Shown here: piece after piece, positions 18,353-27,747 of the stretch
Layout: every line of letters begins with the position of its first letter
Position numbering within the stretch: position 1 is the stretch's first letter
Assembly: GCA_029245955.1 (NCBI GenBank)
Contig: JAQWOH010000090.1
Coordinates: 1 to 64,000, forward strand
Reading direction: 5' to 3'
DNA: 64,000 nucleotides
Source: Fuerstiella sp.
Lineage (GTDB): Bacteria > Planctomycetota > Planctomycetia > Planctomycetales > Planctomycetaceae
The notes under the pieces: generated by a model
Told to the model about the DNA's origin: nothing
Seen by the model: the letters and a program-made list of their open reading frames with translations, nothing else
Databases searched by the model: none
Position numbers and translations under genes: made by a program

Positions 18353-19744
18353 TCACCGGGAATTGGAATTGTTATCGGATGCAACCAGAACGCGGATCTG
18401 GTCCACCCCATTTGTGACGTCGCAAGAAACACGAAGCACACGACGATCGGGACTTAACGTAACCACATCGGCGTCGTTGATTCCCCGGCGAAAAATATTG
18501 CGGAAGTTGGTTGTTGGAAGAGCCAGCAGTGTGTCGGAAGCATCTAACAGATCTTTCTGCAGAATCAATGCGACGATCGGACGGTCGAAATGTAGCTCGC
18601 CATGAAACGTCTGCTTCACGGCCCCCCCCCTCGTCGGGGAAACGCTGCCATCGCGAAGCGGATTAAATTGCAGAAGGAAGCTGTCGACTCGAACATCTTC
18701 AGTCAGGTTCATGGTGTGTTTTCGGAAAGGACGACGATCGGTGCCAGGCTCCGTTGCATCGACCACGTATCCCTGCTTCAGCAGCACATCTTCACGTTCA
18801 GGAAACAGCAGCAGCGAATCGCTGTCTTGAGCCAGCCCCGGCGTTTGTCGCTCTTTTGGCGTTGCAACACGGACGTCGCCGACAAGCGCTTCGACTCCGA
18901 AGGACATTTGCCACGTATTCAGGAACTGGTTGATTGCAAAAGGAATTTCGAGGGCGGACTTATCCACGCCAGTGAGCGCAACCGTCTGACCACCAATGAG
19001 ACGCTGATGGTCTTCCAATTCGATCTCACCCTCAAACACGGAGATTGACGTATCGCCGGTGCTATCCACATCGACACCGAACGACGTTCCCAAATCCGTC
19101 ACGCGCTGGTGGGGAGTGATCAGAACGAATCCTTTGATCTCACCCGGAACCCGCACCGTGGCTACCCCACTGGTGAGTTCCGCCGAATTCGGTCCCAGCA
19201 ACCGTAATTCCGCCGGTGCCTGCAACGCCAGTTTGGCGCCGGACTGAAAGTTGATTTTGACTCGCCCGTCGACCAGCGAGAGAACTTGCCCGGTGCGTAG
19301 TGTGTCGCCCGTTGAAATCTCTTTGACATTGCGAGCGTTTTGAACAGTCGCGATGACATCTCGGACATCGGTGTCGCGTAGGGGCTGCAGAAAGACAATC
19401 AGTGCAATCAACGCCGCCACCGCGGACGCTGCGATCCACCACGGCGCCCACTTGCTAAGCGACAGATTCGATCGCTCCGCATCAAACGGCAAAAGCTGAG
19501 GTCGGCGTTCGATGTGCTGACGCGTGTTGCGCGAGACATCGGTTGTCTGCATTGCTTCGAACTCCGCATCGGGCAGTGCCGCCAGATCGGACAATGCAGA
19601 GTCCACATTTAGATACTCGATAAAATCTGAGCGTAAAGCCGTGTCCTCAACAATAGCCGACTGCAGCTCGCGCAGCCCATCTTCATCGATTTCTCCCGCA
19701 GCATACTGAGCAAACAGTCGTCGAGCGTCAGAGGTATCGCTCAT
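18353..19744 (-). CDS. FecR-domain membrane protein, probable anti-sigma factor
   Basis: 463 residues from the ATG at 19744, which overlaps the sigma factor stop as ATGA. N-terminal cytoplasmic part (about 1-95, starts MSDTSDARRLFAQYAAGEID), one membrane segment (PWWIAASAVAALIALIVFL, about 101-119), then a periplasmic FecR domain (QVLSLVDGRVKINFQSGAKL, GFVLITPHQRVTDLGTSFGV, SVFEGEIELED). The last ~200 residues form an extra domain (LHFDRPIVALILQKDLLDAS) that I do not recognise by name. Gene order and translational coupling make it the likely regulator of the adjacent ECF sigma factor, sensing something in the periplasm. A longer upstream start is possible but would run into the sigma gene. 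Confidence 0.88.
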   Translation of the reverse strand: MSDTSDARRLFAQYAAGEIDEDGLRELQSAIVEDTALRSDFIEYLNVDSALSDLAALPDAEFEAMQTTDVSRNTRQHIERRPQLLPFDAERSNLSLSKWAPWWIAASAVAALIALIVFLQPLRDTDVRDVIATVQNARNVKEISTGDTLRTGQVLSLVDGRVKINFQSGAKLALQAPAELRLLGPNSAELTSGVATVRVPGEIKGFVLITPHQRVTDLGTSFGVDVDSTGDTSISVFEGEIELEDHQRLIGGQTVALTGVDKSALEIPFAINQFLNTWQMSFGVEALVGDVRVATPKERQTPGLAQDSDSLLLFPEREDVLLKQGYVVDATEPGTDRRPFRKHTMNLTEDVRVDSFLLQFNPLRDGSVSPTRGGAVKQTFHGELHFDRPIVALILQKDLLDASDTLLALPTTNFRNIFRRGINDADVVTLSPDRRVLRVSCDVTNGVDQIRVLVASDNNSNSR

Positions 19745-20274
19745 AACAGGCCCTCCGCCTGCAGACTTCGACGCGTGCAGTTGACCAACTGCAAGCGTGT
19801 GCGATGCAGCCACTGGTAGAATGCATTGACAGTTCGGCCACTTTGCTCTGCGACCTGCTGGATCTGGGTGTCAGGAGCATAAGCCGCCAGAACGAACGAT
19901 CGCTGCCGAGCAGTTAACTTCTCAAGACAGCCATCCAACGCATCGCGCTGCGCCGCGAGCCGCTCCTCGTCTCGTGACGACTCTTCAGCAAGGACTTCGA
20001 GCACATCCGCGCCAAGCACAAGCCGGTCTCGCCCTTTGTCACGCAGCCAGCCAAGCACTTCGAAACGGGCAACTCCGAAGGCCCATTTGCGAAAGTCCTC
20101 GCTGTTTTCCGACGCATTGAATTTTCGCCACAGAACCAGCGCGACCCCCTGCATGACATCCGCGGCATCCTGCCGAGACGGCAGCAGACGTCGCACAAAT
20201 GCCCGAATCGCCGGCTCATTCGCCGTAAACAGCGCCAGGAATCGCTCATGTTCATCCACGTCTTCTTTCCTCAT
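19741..20274 (-). CDS. ECF-type RNA polymerase sigma factor
   Basis: 177 residues. Region 2 runs from about 15 to 85 (IRAFVRRLLPSRQDAADVMQ, with the DAxDxxQ element; then FRKWAFGVARFEVLGWLRDK). Region 4 is at about 115-170 (LTARQRSFVLAAYAPDTQIQ, then SGRTVNAFYQWLHRTRLQLV), a helix-turn-helix for the -35 box. Sequence style fits the sigma family found beside FecR proteins in Planctomycetes and Verrucomicrobia. It heads a five-gene minus-strand run and its stop overlaps the FecR start by four bases. The likely target is its own operon (DUF1552, PSD1, sulfatase); no -35/-10 consensus could be assigned. Confidence 0.92.
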   Translation of the reverse strand: MRKEDVDEHERFLALFTANEPAIRAFVRRLLPSRQDAADVMQGVALVLWRKFNASENSEDFRKWAFGVARFEVLGWLRDKGRDRLVLGADVLEVLAEESSRDEERLAAQRDALDGCLEKLTARQRSFVLAAYAPDTQIQQVAEQSGRTVNAFYQWLHRTRLQLVNCTRRSLQAEGLL

Positions 20275-20339
20275 GCCAACTACACTCCGTAAATCAAATC
20301 GATTTTACGAAGAAACCACGCATAAATCCCGATGTGCCC

Positions 20340-20651
20340 CTATTGGGCCTCCTTAAGCCGCCTGAGTACCTGAGTTACACGTGCCCGAGTCACCCCCAGA
20401 TAACGGGCCAATTCTGCCCGTGTCTTGACCTCCTCAGAATCGAGGAGTGACTGATAATATCGCGCTCGTTCTATGCCATCAGGACGAGGTTTGCTTTGTT
20501 CGCATTTGGGCTTCGGAATGGCCGAAATAGGGTTCCACGGGTAAAATTCGACTTTCGGCGTTCGACGTAAGTTGTTGATGCGAAAAGCTCGCAGATCAAT
20601 GAGCCCGTGTTCGCATAGAGTATGACTCGGGGAGGGTTTGTTCGCTGTCAC
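20340..20651 (-). CDS. Small helix-turn-helix protein, possibly partial
   Basis: 103 codons. The last ~25 residues form a clear helix-turn-helix (TRAELARYLGVTRARVTQVL). The preceding part (GIERARYYQSLLDSEEVK) is helical. The first ~20 codons overlap, in antisense, the start of a reverse-transcriptase relic, so the annotated start may not be native and the true N-terminus may be lost. Proteins of this HTH style often belong to mobile-element or resolvase-linked regulators; that is inference. It lies 66 bases upstream of the sigma factor on the same strand, so readthrough into the operon is possible. Confidence 0.5.
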   Translation of the reverse strand: MTANKPSPSHTLCEHGLIDLRAFRINNLRRTPKVEFYPWNPISAIPKPKCEQSKPRPDGIERARYYQSLLDSEEVKTRAELARYLGVTRARVTQVLRRLKEAQ

Positions 20652-21115
20652 CCCTGATGGATGCGGTTTATCTGAAGCCGCTGGATGATGCGATGCAGAA
20701 AACCGGACTGTTCTATGCTCGGTTCATGAATGGCCAGGTCGTGTTCGCATCATCGCGATTGTCGATGCGGACAGTAGTCCGTAGCGTCAATCAGGTACTC
20801 AACCGGCTGAAGGGCTGGCAACACCCCGACAAAGCATTCGTCGGGGGTGTTGAGAGAGGATTTGATTTTCTCGGTTATCACTTCAGGCCGGAAGGCCTGA
20901 GTGTGGCGGAGAAAACAAGACAGAACTTCGTCTCACGGGTCAACGAGCTTTATGAGCAACAAGCGATTCCCACGCAAATCGACGGTTACGTGAGACGTTG
21001 GACCAGATGGGTGAACAGCGGACTTGAGACATGGGCTACGCGGCTGAGGATGCGTGACGGCGTTTCCGACGCGATCGGATCAATCCGCCACCCGCTACCA
21101 ACCCCAGCTAAATAG
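20627..21115 (+). pseudogene. Reverse transcriptase relic (C-terminal part, catalytic site lost)
   Basis: The frame begins within the RT motif CSLSPLMDAVYLKPLDDAM (the part before the first ATG at 20657 is still recognisable). It continues TGLFYARFMNGQVVF, where a functional RT of this group has YxRxMDD, then VEGRFDFLGYHF-type sequence (read here as GVERGFDFLGYHFRPEGL), and ends in a thumb/maturase-like helical region (YVRRWTRWVNSGLETW). The fingers domain and most of the palm are missing, and both catalytic aspartates are changed (Asn-Gly). It resembles stand-alone group II intron-type RTs. It must be a dead fragment, cut on its 5' side by the HTH ORF region. Confidence 0.75.
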
Positions 21116-21716
21116 CCGACGATGGTTCCGAGACGGCGGTCTCGACGGTGAGCACGCCGGACATCGCGTAGAATCGCTCACCCGAAGACGATGCTGCATC
21201 TAACTCCGTTTGGTTTACCCATGCATAATCGCTGGAAAAATAGTCTCCCACCGTGATAGATTGAGGGTTCATTTCACCCAACTTTGTAGGCCCATCTGCA
21301 CCCAATCCATCAGCTTTAGTTCTCGTCCACACTAAACCCAAAGATGGAGCGTTAGCCGTCTCATTTAACGTACTTGTCGCGTCTAAAGTCCCCTCCCAAA
21401 AATCCGCATAATGGTCCGCCACCTTGATGACGTCAAGTCGATGAATACTTACGTTACTCACCCCAGCGGGGGTATCTGTGTTGTCGATAGCGTCAACTCC
21501 TGGAGTGGAACGGATAACCTTTCAATCTGAATCAATTACGGCGTCCCCCGAGTTGTACGTGGAAATATCCTCTGATAACGCCCGATGCGTTGTCGAAGTG
21601 ACAAACACCAGGCGGTACTGATCACCCACCGACAGACCGGTAGCTACGGTGATAACATCCCCCACTGCTGCATTGCCCGGCCACGGCCCGGAAAACACCG
21701 CACAGAAGGCCTTGCG
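21108..21716 (-). pseudogene. Planctomycete PEP-CTERM-type secreted protein, decayed
   Basis: One reading frame from 21716 down to 21108 holds, in order, GPWPGNAAVGDVITVATG, LSVGDQYRLVFVTSTTHRAL, a TGA stop at 21522-21524, then VSNVSIHRLDVIKVADHYAD, FWEGTLDATSTLNE, a middle with SLGLVWTRTKADG, and GERFYAMSGVLTV before EPSSAI and a stop. The pattern LSVGDQYRLVFVT ... ADGFADxWDG ... LYALSxVLTV is the one I know from planctomycete exosortase-sorted proteins. Here the N-terminus is gone, there is an in-frame stop, and the C-terminal sorting helix after EPS is missing, replaced by the end of the RT relic. Clearly a broken gene. Confidence 0.6.
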
Positions 21717-22470
21717 TCAAACTGACGAAAGAGCGTCGGTTCGAAGAGGGTTGCTTGGGGCGTATTTGTTTTTGCTGCTGAACCAGTAGCTGCTGACTGA
21801 AGTGTGGAATTTTGTGAGATCAGTAGGCGATCGGCCAGGCGTTCCGTTCTCCACACGTGGAAAGGCGTTCATCCGGCTTCTTCAGCACTGCAGATCACTC
21901 GACTAAACGGCTAAGCGTGATTTGCCGAATCCGAGAGGCGGGTTGTAACGACGTTCGAATCAGCTCGAACGTTGTCAGACTCTGTTGCAGGGTTTTGTTT
22001 CGCATAAATTCAGATGCCTCAGATGATCTGACGCCAATTGCGTGTCGCGGATGACTGATCAGCTTCCGAATGACAGATAGCATGGCAATCCAGAACGATA
22101 CGCTGCGGCACCCCGCGCAACTGCTTTAGGTCAATGGTGTTGGAATGCCGGGCAAATTCGTCAACTCCGCACATGCAACGATTGCAGTATGTGTCGTCTA
22201 AGCCGCCGAGTCATGGTACCTGATCACAAACCCGAGCTGCTGCGGTGTCAAAGGAACCAGAGTGATCCACTCTGGTACATTGATCTTCGTCTGAGAGGCA
22301 TGAAAGTCCAGCGGAAATCCACGCAGTGTTTTCGGGCGATGTGCCCCATTCAAGGTCGCCGTTTACTTGCGGCCACCTGTACCTGTGTGCGACACTCCTG
22401 GCTCGTTTTCGACTTTATTCTTACCGAGCCGCGGTCTGGACTTGGTTAACTCCTGCGAAAGCTATCCCGG
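21717..22470. other. Degenerate stretch without an intact gene
   Basis: About 750 bases between the decayed PEP-CTERM-type gene and the large propeller gene. Several short frames occur on both strands, none with a recognisable domain or ribosome site. Together with the neighbouring relics it looks like decayed accessory DNA. The promoter of the 22471 gene should be in its last part, but no boxes were identified. Confidence 0.35.
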
Positions 22471-25400
22471 ATGCATCGTCGAGCACTGCTGGTGATTGTT
22501 GTACTGCATGCGATGAGCACAGCAGCTGTCAAGGCTGACTGGCCGACGTGGCAACACGACAATCGACGAACCGGATCAACGAACGAGCAATTACAAGTCA
22601 GAGAACTTTCACTGGACTGGGTCTGGCAATCCGCGTCGCCACCGGAAACGGCATGGTCAGGGCCAGCGAAATACGATGCTTATGCTTTTCACCGTAATCT
22701 GCCGTCTATGCGTAATTACGACGCGGTTTTTCATGTCATCGCAGTTGGCGACCGCGTCTGGTTTGGGTCGTCAGCGGACGATACTCTGTATTGTCTGGGT
22801 GCCGCAGACGGACAGGAACGCTGGTCAGTGACAACAGACGGGCCGGTGCGGCTGGCGCCCACCTGGGCTGATGGACGTGTTTACTTCGGCTCAGACGATG
22901 GATATGCCCGCTGCGTGAACTCCGGCAACGGCGAACTGATCTGGTCATTTACGCCGGCAGACACCGGTCATCTTGTTCTGAACAATGGCCGTTTCGTTCC
23001 ATTTCAGCCATGTCGCACGGGAGTCGTCGTGGAAGACGGTACGGCATGGTTCGCGTGCGCCATGCTGCCGTGGAAGGACGCCTGGTTGTGTGCGGTTGAT
23101 GCAGCCACCGGAACAACGAAGGACCAGCGTCATTTCGTGAAGTCACTCCCTGGCCGTACGATGGAGGGAGCGCCTGCTCTGTCGTCGAAGTTTCTTGTTC
23201 TGCCACAGGGCCGAGTGGCTCCTCGTGTCTTCGACCGTCACTCCGGAAACGATCTGGGAGAAATGGTCAAGAGCGGAGGCGGCTCGGTCGTGGTGGTGTC
23301 GCTGGATGAAGATGTCCTGCATGGTCCTGCCACGGATTCTCGCAAGGGCGGTTTCCGGCGCTCCAGCGGTCAATCGCGCGAAGTCGTCGCCGGACTCGGT
23401 CGCGGAAACGCCCTGGTGGTGGATGGGGCAGCGTCGTGGATGCTGACCGATTCCGAAATCATCGCCTCCAGCCTCACAGAAAGAAAAGTATTGTGGAAGG
23501 CCGCGTGTGAATGTCCGCTGGCCATGATCAAGGCAGGGAACACACTCTTCGTCGGCGGCGACGAGATTGTCGCAGCACATTCTGCAGAAGACGGTCGATT
23601 GCTGTGGCAGAGACCGGCTACGGGGCGGGTATTCAGTCTGGCGGTTTCCAACGGCCGGCTGTTCGCCAGCAGCGACACCGGTACGATTCATTGTTACAGG
23701 GCGACGCGTTCCGCCGGATCGCCATCGGACGACATCAAGCGTGCGGATGCGGAATCCGAGCAGCAACAAACCGTAGCTGCTGTCCCGGCAGTGAACGACG
23801 ATCGATTGCTCGGCCAGTGGGCCTTTCAGAATTCGACTGCGCGAGGCCGTTCAGTCGACGCGCTGCGAGGGCCAAACCTGACGCTTGCCGAACCTGCGCA
23901 TCTATCACGAATCGGGGATCATCAGGTCATTGAACTTGATGGAAAACGACAGACAGTGATGGTGTCGCCCGACTTTCGAAACGTGGCTGCCCCCAGCCGG
24001 CAATTCACCGCCGAAGCATGGGTTCGCATTGACCAGCTTCAGGAATGGGGTGGAATTATCGGTATTATCCAGGACGACGGTGACGTTGAAAAGGGCTGGT
24101 CCCTGGGATATCGAAAGAATCGTTTCTGTATAGCGGTTTCGGCGGCGGGTGGGCCAGGCCGGTTGACCTACCTGACGGCCGATCAGGAATTCACTGCAGG
24201 TCAGTGGTATCACGTCGCAGGTACCTATGACGGCGCCGTCATGAAACTACTCGTGAACGGAAGAACGTGCGCCGAAAGCCGTGCTCAAACGGGTGACATC
24301 GCGTATCCGGACCGGGCCTGGTTTGAAATCGGAGCGTACCACGACAAGAACGAATACTTTCGCATGCGGGGGGCGCTGCATGAGGTGCGGCTGTACGGCG
24401 AAAGTCTGTCTGATGCTGAAATGCTGGATCACTATCAAACGACGCAGACACGAATGCCGACAAACACGACAGAGGCGACTCTGGCATCCGGTCCATGGCT
24501 GCAGTTCAATGGTCCGAACAGTGCGATTGTTCGCTGGACGACCGCGGTCCCGGTACCCACCTTACTGGAATACGGAGACCGGACTCTGGATCGCACCGTA
24601 TCGGTACCGACGCCCCAGAAAGAACACCGGGCGACGCTGACCCGCCTGGGTCGTCATCGTCTCTACGAGTATCGAATCGGGCTGCAGGAGGGAGACGCGA
24701 CGCGGTTCACAAAAACTTATGAATGCGACAACTTCTTCAATTATACGCCTGTTTCGTCTGATCGAATATCAGGTACAGCTGAGGAGTCTGCCGCCATCGT
24801 CTCAAAACAGATTCTGGAACAGGTGACCGCTGTTCGAGGGATGGCCCTCGTGGTCGGAACGATCGATGCAGAGTTGTTGCTGCAGCTCTGCCGCGACAGT
24901 CGTCTGCGGTTCGTCGTTGCGGACACGGATGCAGCACGCGTCTCACGGCTCCGACGCAGACTTCGAGACCACGGAGTGTATGGAAATCAGGCAGCCGTTC
25001 ATCTGGTTGCGAAGCTCTCTGCTCTGCCCTTTGTCGGCAACTGGGCCAACGTCGTGTTCGCAGCGGGCGAAACAGACTCAGATGAACTTCGCGAAATTGA
25101 ACGTCACGTGCGCCCGGACGGCGGCATTGCGTTGCTGACTCAAGCGCATACCGACGACCTGCCCGAGTACTTCCGGCCTTTGAAACTATCAGACGGAGAT
25201 GTCTGGCATCGTTTTCTACGCCCGGCCCTGCCGGACACCGGTGAGTGGTCTCATCTGTACGGTGCGCCGGATAACTCGGCGTTTGCCGGCGAACATCTTG
25301 GGGGCGCAAAGACTGCAGACGACCTTGATGTACAGTGGGTTGGACGACCGGGGCCGAGATATCAAGCCGACCGTAGTGGCCGCAAGCCGTCGCCGCTGTC

Positions 25401-26553
25401 GACAGGCGGACGGTTGTTTCTTCAGGGGCTGCACCGAATTGTTGCGGTCGATCACTTCAACGGTACGGTGCAGTGGTCTCTGGAGATACCTGGCCTGGAA
25501 CGCTTCAATATGCCGCGTGACTGCAGCAACTGGTGTTCGAACCGGGACTTTCTGTTTGTTGCCGTCAAGAGCGAATGCTGGAAGATCGATACGGCTTCCG
25601 GCGAAGTCGTGAGTCGTACCGCCGCGGCAGACGGATCGACAGAACATCCGATGGAGTGGGGCTACGTCGCCACACAGAACGATCGCGTCTATGGCAGTGC
25701 CGTCCGAGCAGACTCATCGTGGACCAGCTTCTGGGGAGGCGGTGATGCGGGATGGTACGATGCCAGAACGGGACCGGTGACATTCCCGATCTGCAGCGAC
25801 CGTCTGTTCTGCAACGATGCCAACACCGATGAACTGACTTGGGAATATAAGCGCGGCGTCGTTCTGAATTCGACAATTACCGTCAGTGCAGACACGATGT
25901 ATTTTGTGGAATCACGAAACAGCGAGATTATGGCATCAAAGGAGCGCCGCATCGGCAGCACCGAACTCTGGAAAGACCTGCACCTTGTGGCGATCGATGC
26001 TGCAACGGGATCTCCCAGATGGGAAAAAAAGCTGGACACGATGAGTCAACAGGTTGTGTTTTATCTGGCTTATGCAGCGGATCAGTTGACTCTGGTCTCT
26101 TCTGCCGACGCCACCTTCAAGATCACGTCGTTTGCCGGCGGTGACGGACGTGAGCGGTGGACGCAGACCACCGACTGGCTCAAGGGCAAGGGCGATCATG
26201 GCAAGGCGATGTCCCGCCCGGCCATTGTCGGTGATCGACTCTTTGTACGCCCAGCCGTTCTGTCACTTAAAGATGGTACTGTCCTGCCGGAAACCATGCC
26301 TGTGGAACACGGGTGTGGAACCTATGCCTGCACAGCAGATGCCGTGTTCCTTCGTTCCGGGAATGTGACGATGTGGAATCCGGAAAACGCTGACACCTCG
26401 TCGTGGCCGCGACTTCGCCCTGATTGCTGGGTAAGTACGATTCCGGCCGGGGGCATGCTGTTATCACCGGAGGGAGGCGGCGGCTGCAGTTGCGGTTCCT
26501 GGATGGAGACGTCTATCGGTTTCATGCCCAGAATCTTTGACAGACGACCGTAG
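22471..26553 (+). CDS. Giant secreted PQQ-propeller / LamG / methyltransferase-like fusion
   Basis: 1360 residues with a signal peptide (about 1-23). Domains in order: PQQ-like beta-propeller (about 24-410; DDTLYCLGAADGQERWSVTT, SDDGYARCVNSGNGELIWSF); LamG lectin-like domain (about 444-655; FTAEAWVRIDQLQEWGGIIG, HEVRLYGESLSDAEM); an Fn3-like domain as in purple acid phosphatases (about 670-758; GPNSAIVRWTTAVPVPTLLEY); a Rossmann methyltransferase-like domain (about 768-906; ALVVGTIDAELLLQL, RPDGGIALLTQ); and a second PQQ-like propeller (about 924-1360; GAPDNSAF, GLHRIVAVDHFNGTVQWSLE). Function unknown; the mix of sugar-binding and propeller domains suggests an outer-surface protein. It heads a plus-strand run with two sugar-acid enzymes. 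Confidence 0.85.
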   Translation: MHRRALLVIVVLHAMSTAAVKADWPTWQHDNRRTGSTNEQLQVRELSLDWVWQSASPPETAWSGPAKYDAYAFHRNLPSMRNYDAVFHVIAVGDRVWFGSSADDTLYCLGAADGQERWSVTTDGPVRLAPTWADGRVYFGSDDGYARCVNSGNGELIWSFTPADTGHLVLNNGRFVPFQPCRTGVVVEDGTAWFACAMLPWKDAWLCAVDAATGTTKDQRHFVKSLPGRTMEGAPALSSKFLVLPQGRVAPRVFDRHSGNDLGEMVKSGGGSVVVVSLDEDVLHGPATDSRKGGFRRSSGQSREVVAGLGRGNALVVDGAASWMLTDSEIIASSLTERKVLWKAACECPLAMIKAGNTLFVGGDEIVAAHSAEDGRLLWQRPATGRVFSLAVSNGRLFASSDTGTIHCYRATRSAGSPSDDIKRADAESEQQQTVAAVPAVNDDRLLGQWAFQNSTARGRSVDALRGPNLTLAEPAHLSRIGDHQVIELDGKRQTVMVSPDFRNVAAPSRQFTAEAWVRIDQLQEWGGIIGIIQDDGDVEKGWSLGYRKNRFCIAVSAAGGPGRLTYLTADQEFTAGQWYHVAGTYDGAVMKLLVNGRTCAESRAQTGDIAYPDRAWFEIGAYHDKNEYFRMRGALHEVRLYGESLSDAEMLDHYQTTQTRMPTNTTEATLASGPWLQFNGPNSAIVRWTTAVPVPTLLEYGDRTLDRTVSVPTPQKEHRATLTRLGRHRLYEYRIGLQEGDATRFTKTYECDNFFNYTPVSSDRISGTAEESAAIVSKQILEQVTAVRGMALVVGTIDAELLLQLCRDSRLRFVVADTDAARVSRLRRRLRDHGVYGNQAAVHLVAKLSALPFVGNWANVVFAAGETDSDELREIERHVRPDGGIALLTQAHTDDLPEYFRPLKLSDGDVWHRFLRPALPDTGEWSHLYGAPDNSAFAGEHLGGAKTADDLDVQWVGRPGPRYQADRSGRKPSPLSTGGRLFLQGLHRIVAVDHFNGTVQWSLEIPGLERFNMPRDCSNWCSNRDFLFVAVKSECWKIDTASGEVVSRTAAADGSTEHPMEWGYVATQNDRVYGSAVRADSSWTSFWGGGDAGWYDARTGPVTFPICSDRLFCNDANTDELTWEYKRGVVLNSTITVSADTMYFVESRNSEIMASKERRIGSTELWKDLHLVAIDAATGSPRWEKKLDTMSQQVVFYLAYAADQLTLVSSADATFKITSFAGGDGRERWTQTTDWLKGKGDHGKAMSRPAIVGDRLFVRPAVLSLKDGTVLPETMPVEHGCGTYACTADAVFLRSGNVTMWNPENADTSSWPRLRPDCWVSTIPAGGMLLSPEGGGGCSCGSWMETSIGFMPRIFDRRP

Positions 26554-26657
26554 TTTCACGACCTCCCTGCCCCCCCTGGAAAAGAAGGGACGGGGCAAAC
26601 TCGTCGCCGCCTGATTGCGTCAGCACCGACCACGACTATGCGGATGAAAGTCGAACA

Positions 26658-27620
26658 ATGCAGCTATCCACCGTCCTGACGCCCGAATCTGATGAAAATC
26701 TGGCACTGGCCGCCCAATGCGGAGTGACTCAGATAGTTTCTCGTTATCCAGGCCCCACACTTGAGCACATACGTCGGCGAAAGCAGCATTTCGCCCATTT
26801 CAACCTAAACCTGACAGTCATCGAAGGCTATCTGCCGATCGAGAATATCAAGGTCGGAAGCGACGACGGAACTGAGCTGGCGGCACTCAAGCAACTCGTC
26901 CGCAATATGGGTGAAGTCGGCATACCGATACTGTGTTATAACTTTATGGCCGGGACCGACTGGGTCCGTACTCGGCTGGATGCCCCCGAACGTGGCGGCG
27001 CACGGGTCACGGGCTTTGACCTGGCAGATGCGCAGAAGGCCGTCTTGCTGGGTCACGATGAAGACGCTCTGAAAGTTTCAGAAAATGGCGTTGGCGTTTC
27101 CGTTGATGAACTCTGGACGAACCTGGAGAATATGCTCAGAGAAGTACTGCCAGTGGCTGAGTCTGCGGGAGTTACGCTGGCCATGCATCCGGACGATCCG
27201 CCACTTGCTGAGTTTGGCGGTCGGGCCCGCATTATGAATTCACTGGAGTCATTCGAGCGGCTGGTCCGCCTGGTGCCCAGTGACAGCAACGGGGTCTGTT
27301 TCTGTCAGGGAACGTTTGTGGAAATGGGCGTGGATGTGCCGGCGGCGATCCGAAAACTTGGCGACCATATTCGTTATGTTCATTTTCGTGACGTGCGGGG
27401 AAACGCAGAATCATTCACAGAAACGTTTCATGACAACGGCCCCACAGACATGGCTGAGGCGATGCGCGCGTATCGGGACATCGGGTTTGACGGTCCCATT
27501 CGACCGGATCATGTGCCTCAACTTGAAGGCGATCACGGGGAGCCCGGATACACAACGCCGGGCCGTCTGTTTGCGTGGGGGTATCTTCGTGGCTTGATGC
27601 AGGCCACCGAACCCCGATGA
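26658..27620 (+). CDS. uxuA: Mannonate dehydratase
   Basis: 320 residues of the UxuA TIM-barrel family: converts D-mannonate to 2-keto-3-deoxygluconate in uronic acid catabolism, using a divalent metal. Seen: LAMHPDDPPLAEFGG (about 175), NGVCFCQGTFVEMG (about 213), HIRYVHFRDVRGN (about 236), ETFHDNGPTDM (about 256) and IRPDHVPQLEGDHGEPGY (about 277), which are the metal- and substrate-binding motifs of the family. It is shorter than the ~390-residue E. coli enzyme, like many bacterial homologues of this subtype. It follows the giant propeller gene by 104 bases and precedes an enolase-superfamily dehydratase-like gene, consistent with a sugar-acid degradation cluster. Confidence 0.85.
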   Translation: MQLSTVLTPESDENLALAAQCGVTQIVSRYPGPTLEHIRRRKQHFAHFNLNLTVIEGYLPIENIKVGSDDGTELAALKQLVRNMGEVGIPILCYNFMAGTDWVRTRLDAPERGGARVTGFDLADAQKAVLLGHDEDALKVSENGVGVSVDELWTNLENMLREVLPVAESAGVTLAMHPDDPPLAEFGGRARIMNSLESFERLVRLVPSDSNGVCFCQGTFVEMGVDVPAAIRKLGDHIRYVHFRDVRGNAESFTETFHDNGPTDMAEAMRAYRDIGFDGPIRPDHVPQLEGDHGEPGYTTPGRLFAWGYLRGLMQATEPR

Positions 27621-27747
27621 TGCCGAATAGTCCTTGCGAAAACTTACTGGCAGCCGGGCGGAACTCTTCAGGCTGCTGCAGCGTTCCGGAATGTTCTCCA
27701 CCGAAGCGTTGCCTCAATCATGACAGCCTGCCGACGGAATCCAAGAC

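Noticed and set aside
17172..18605. 477-codon frame antisense to the DUF1552/FecR genes
   Set aside because: Shadow of two genes on the other strand; it crosses the boundary between them.
20657..21115. Considering the RT fragment as an active retron or diversity-generating RT
   Set aside because: Catalytic aspartates are gone, fingers domain absent, no msr/msd or template/variable repeats found nearby.
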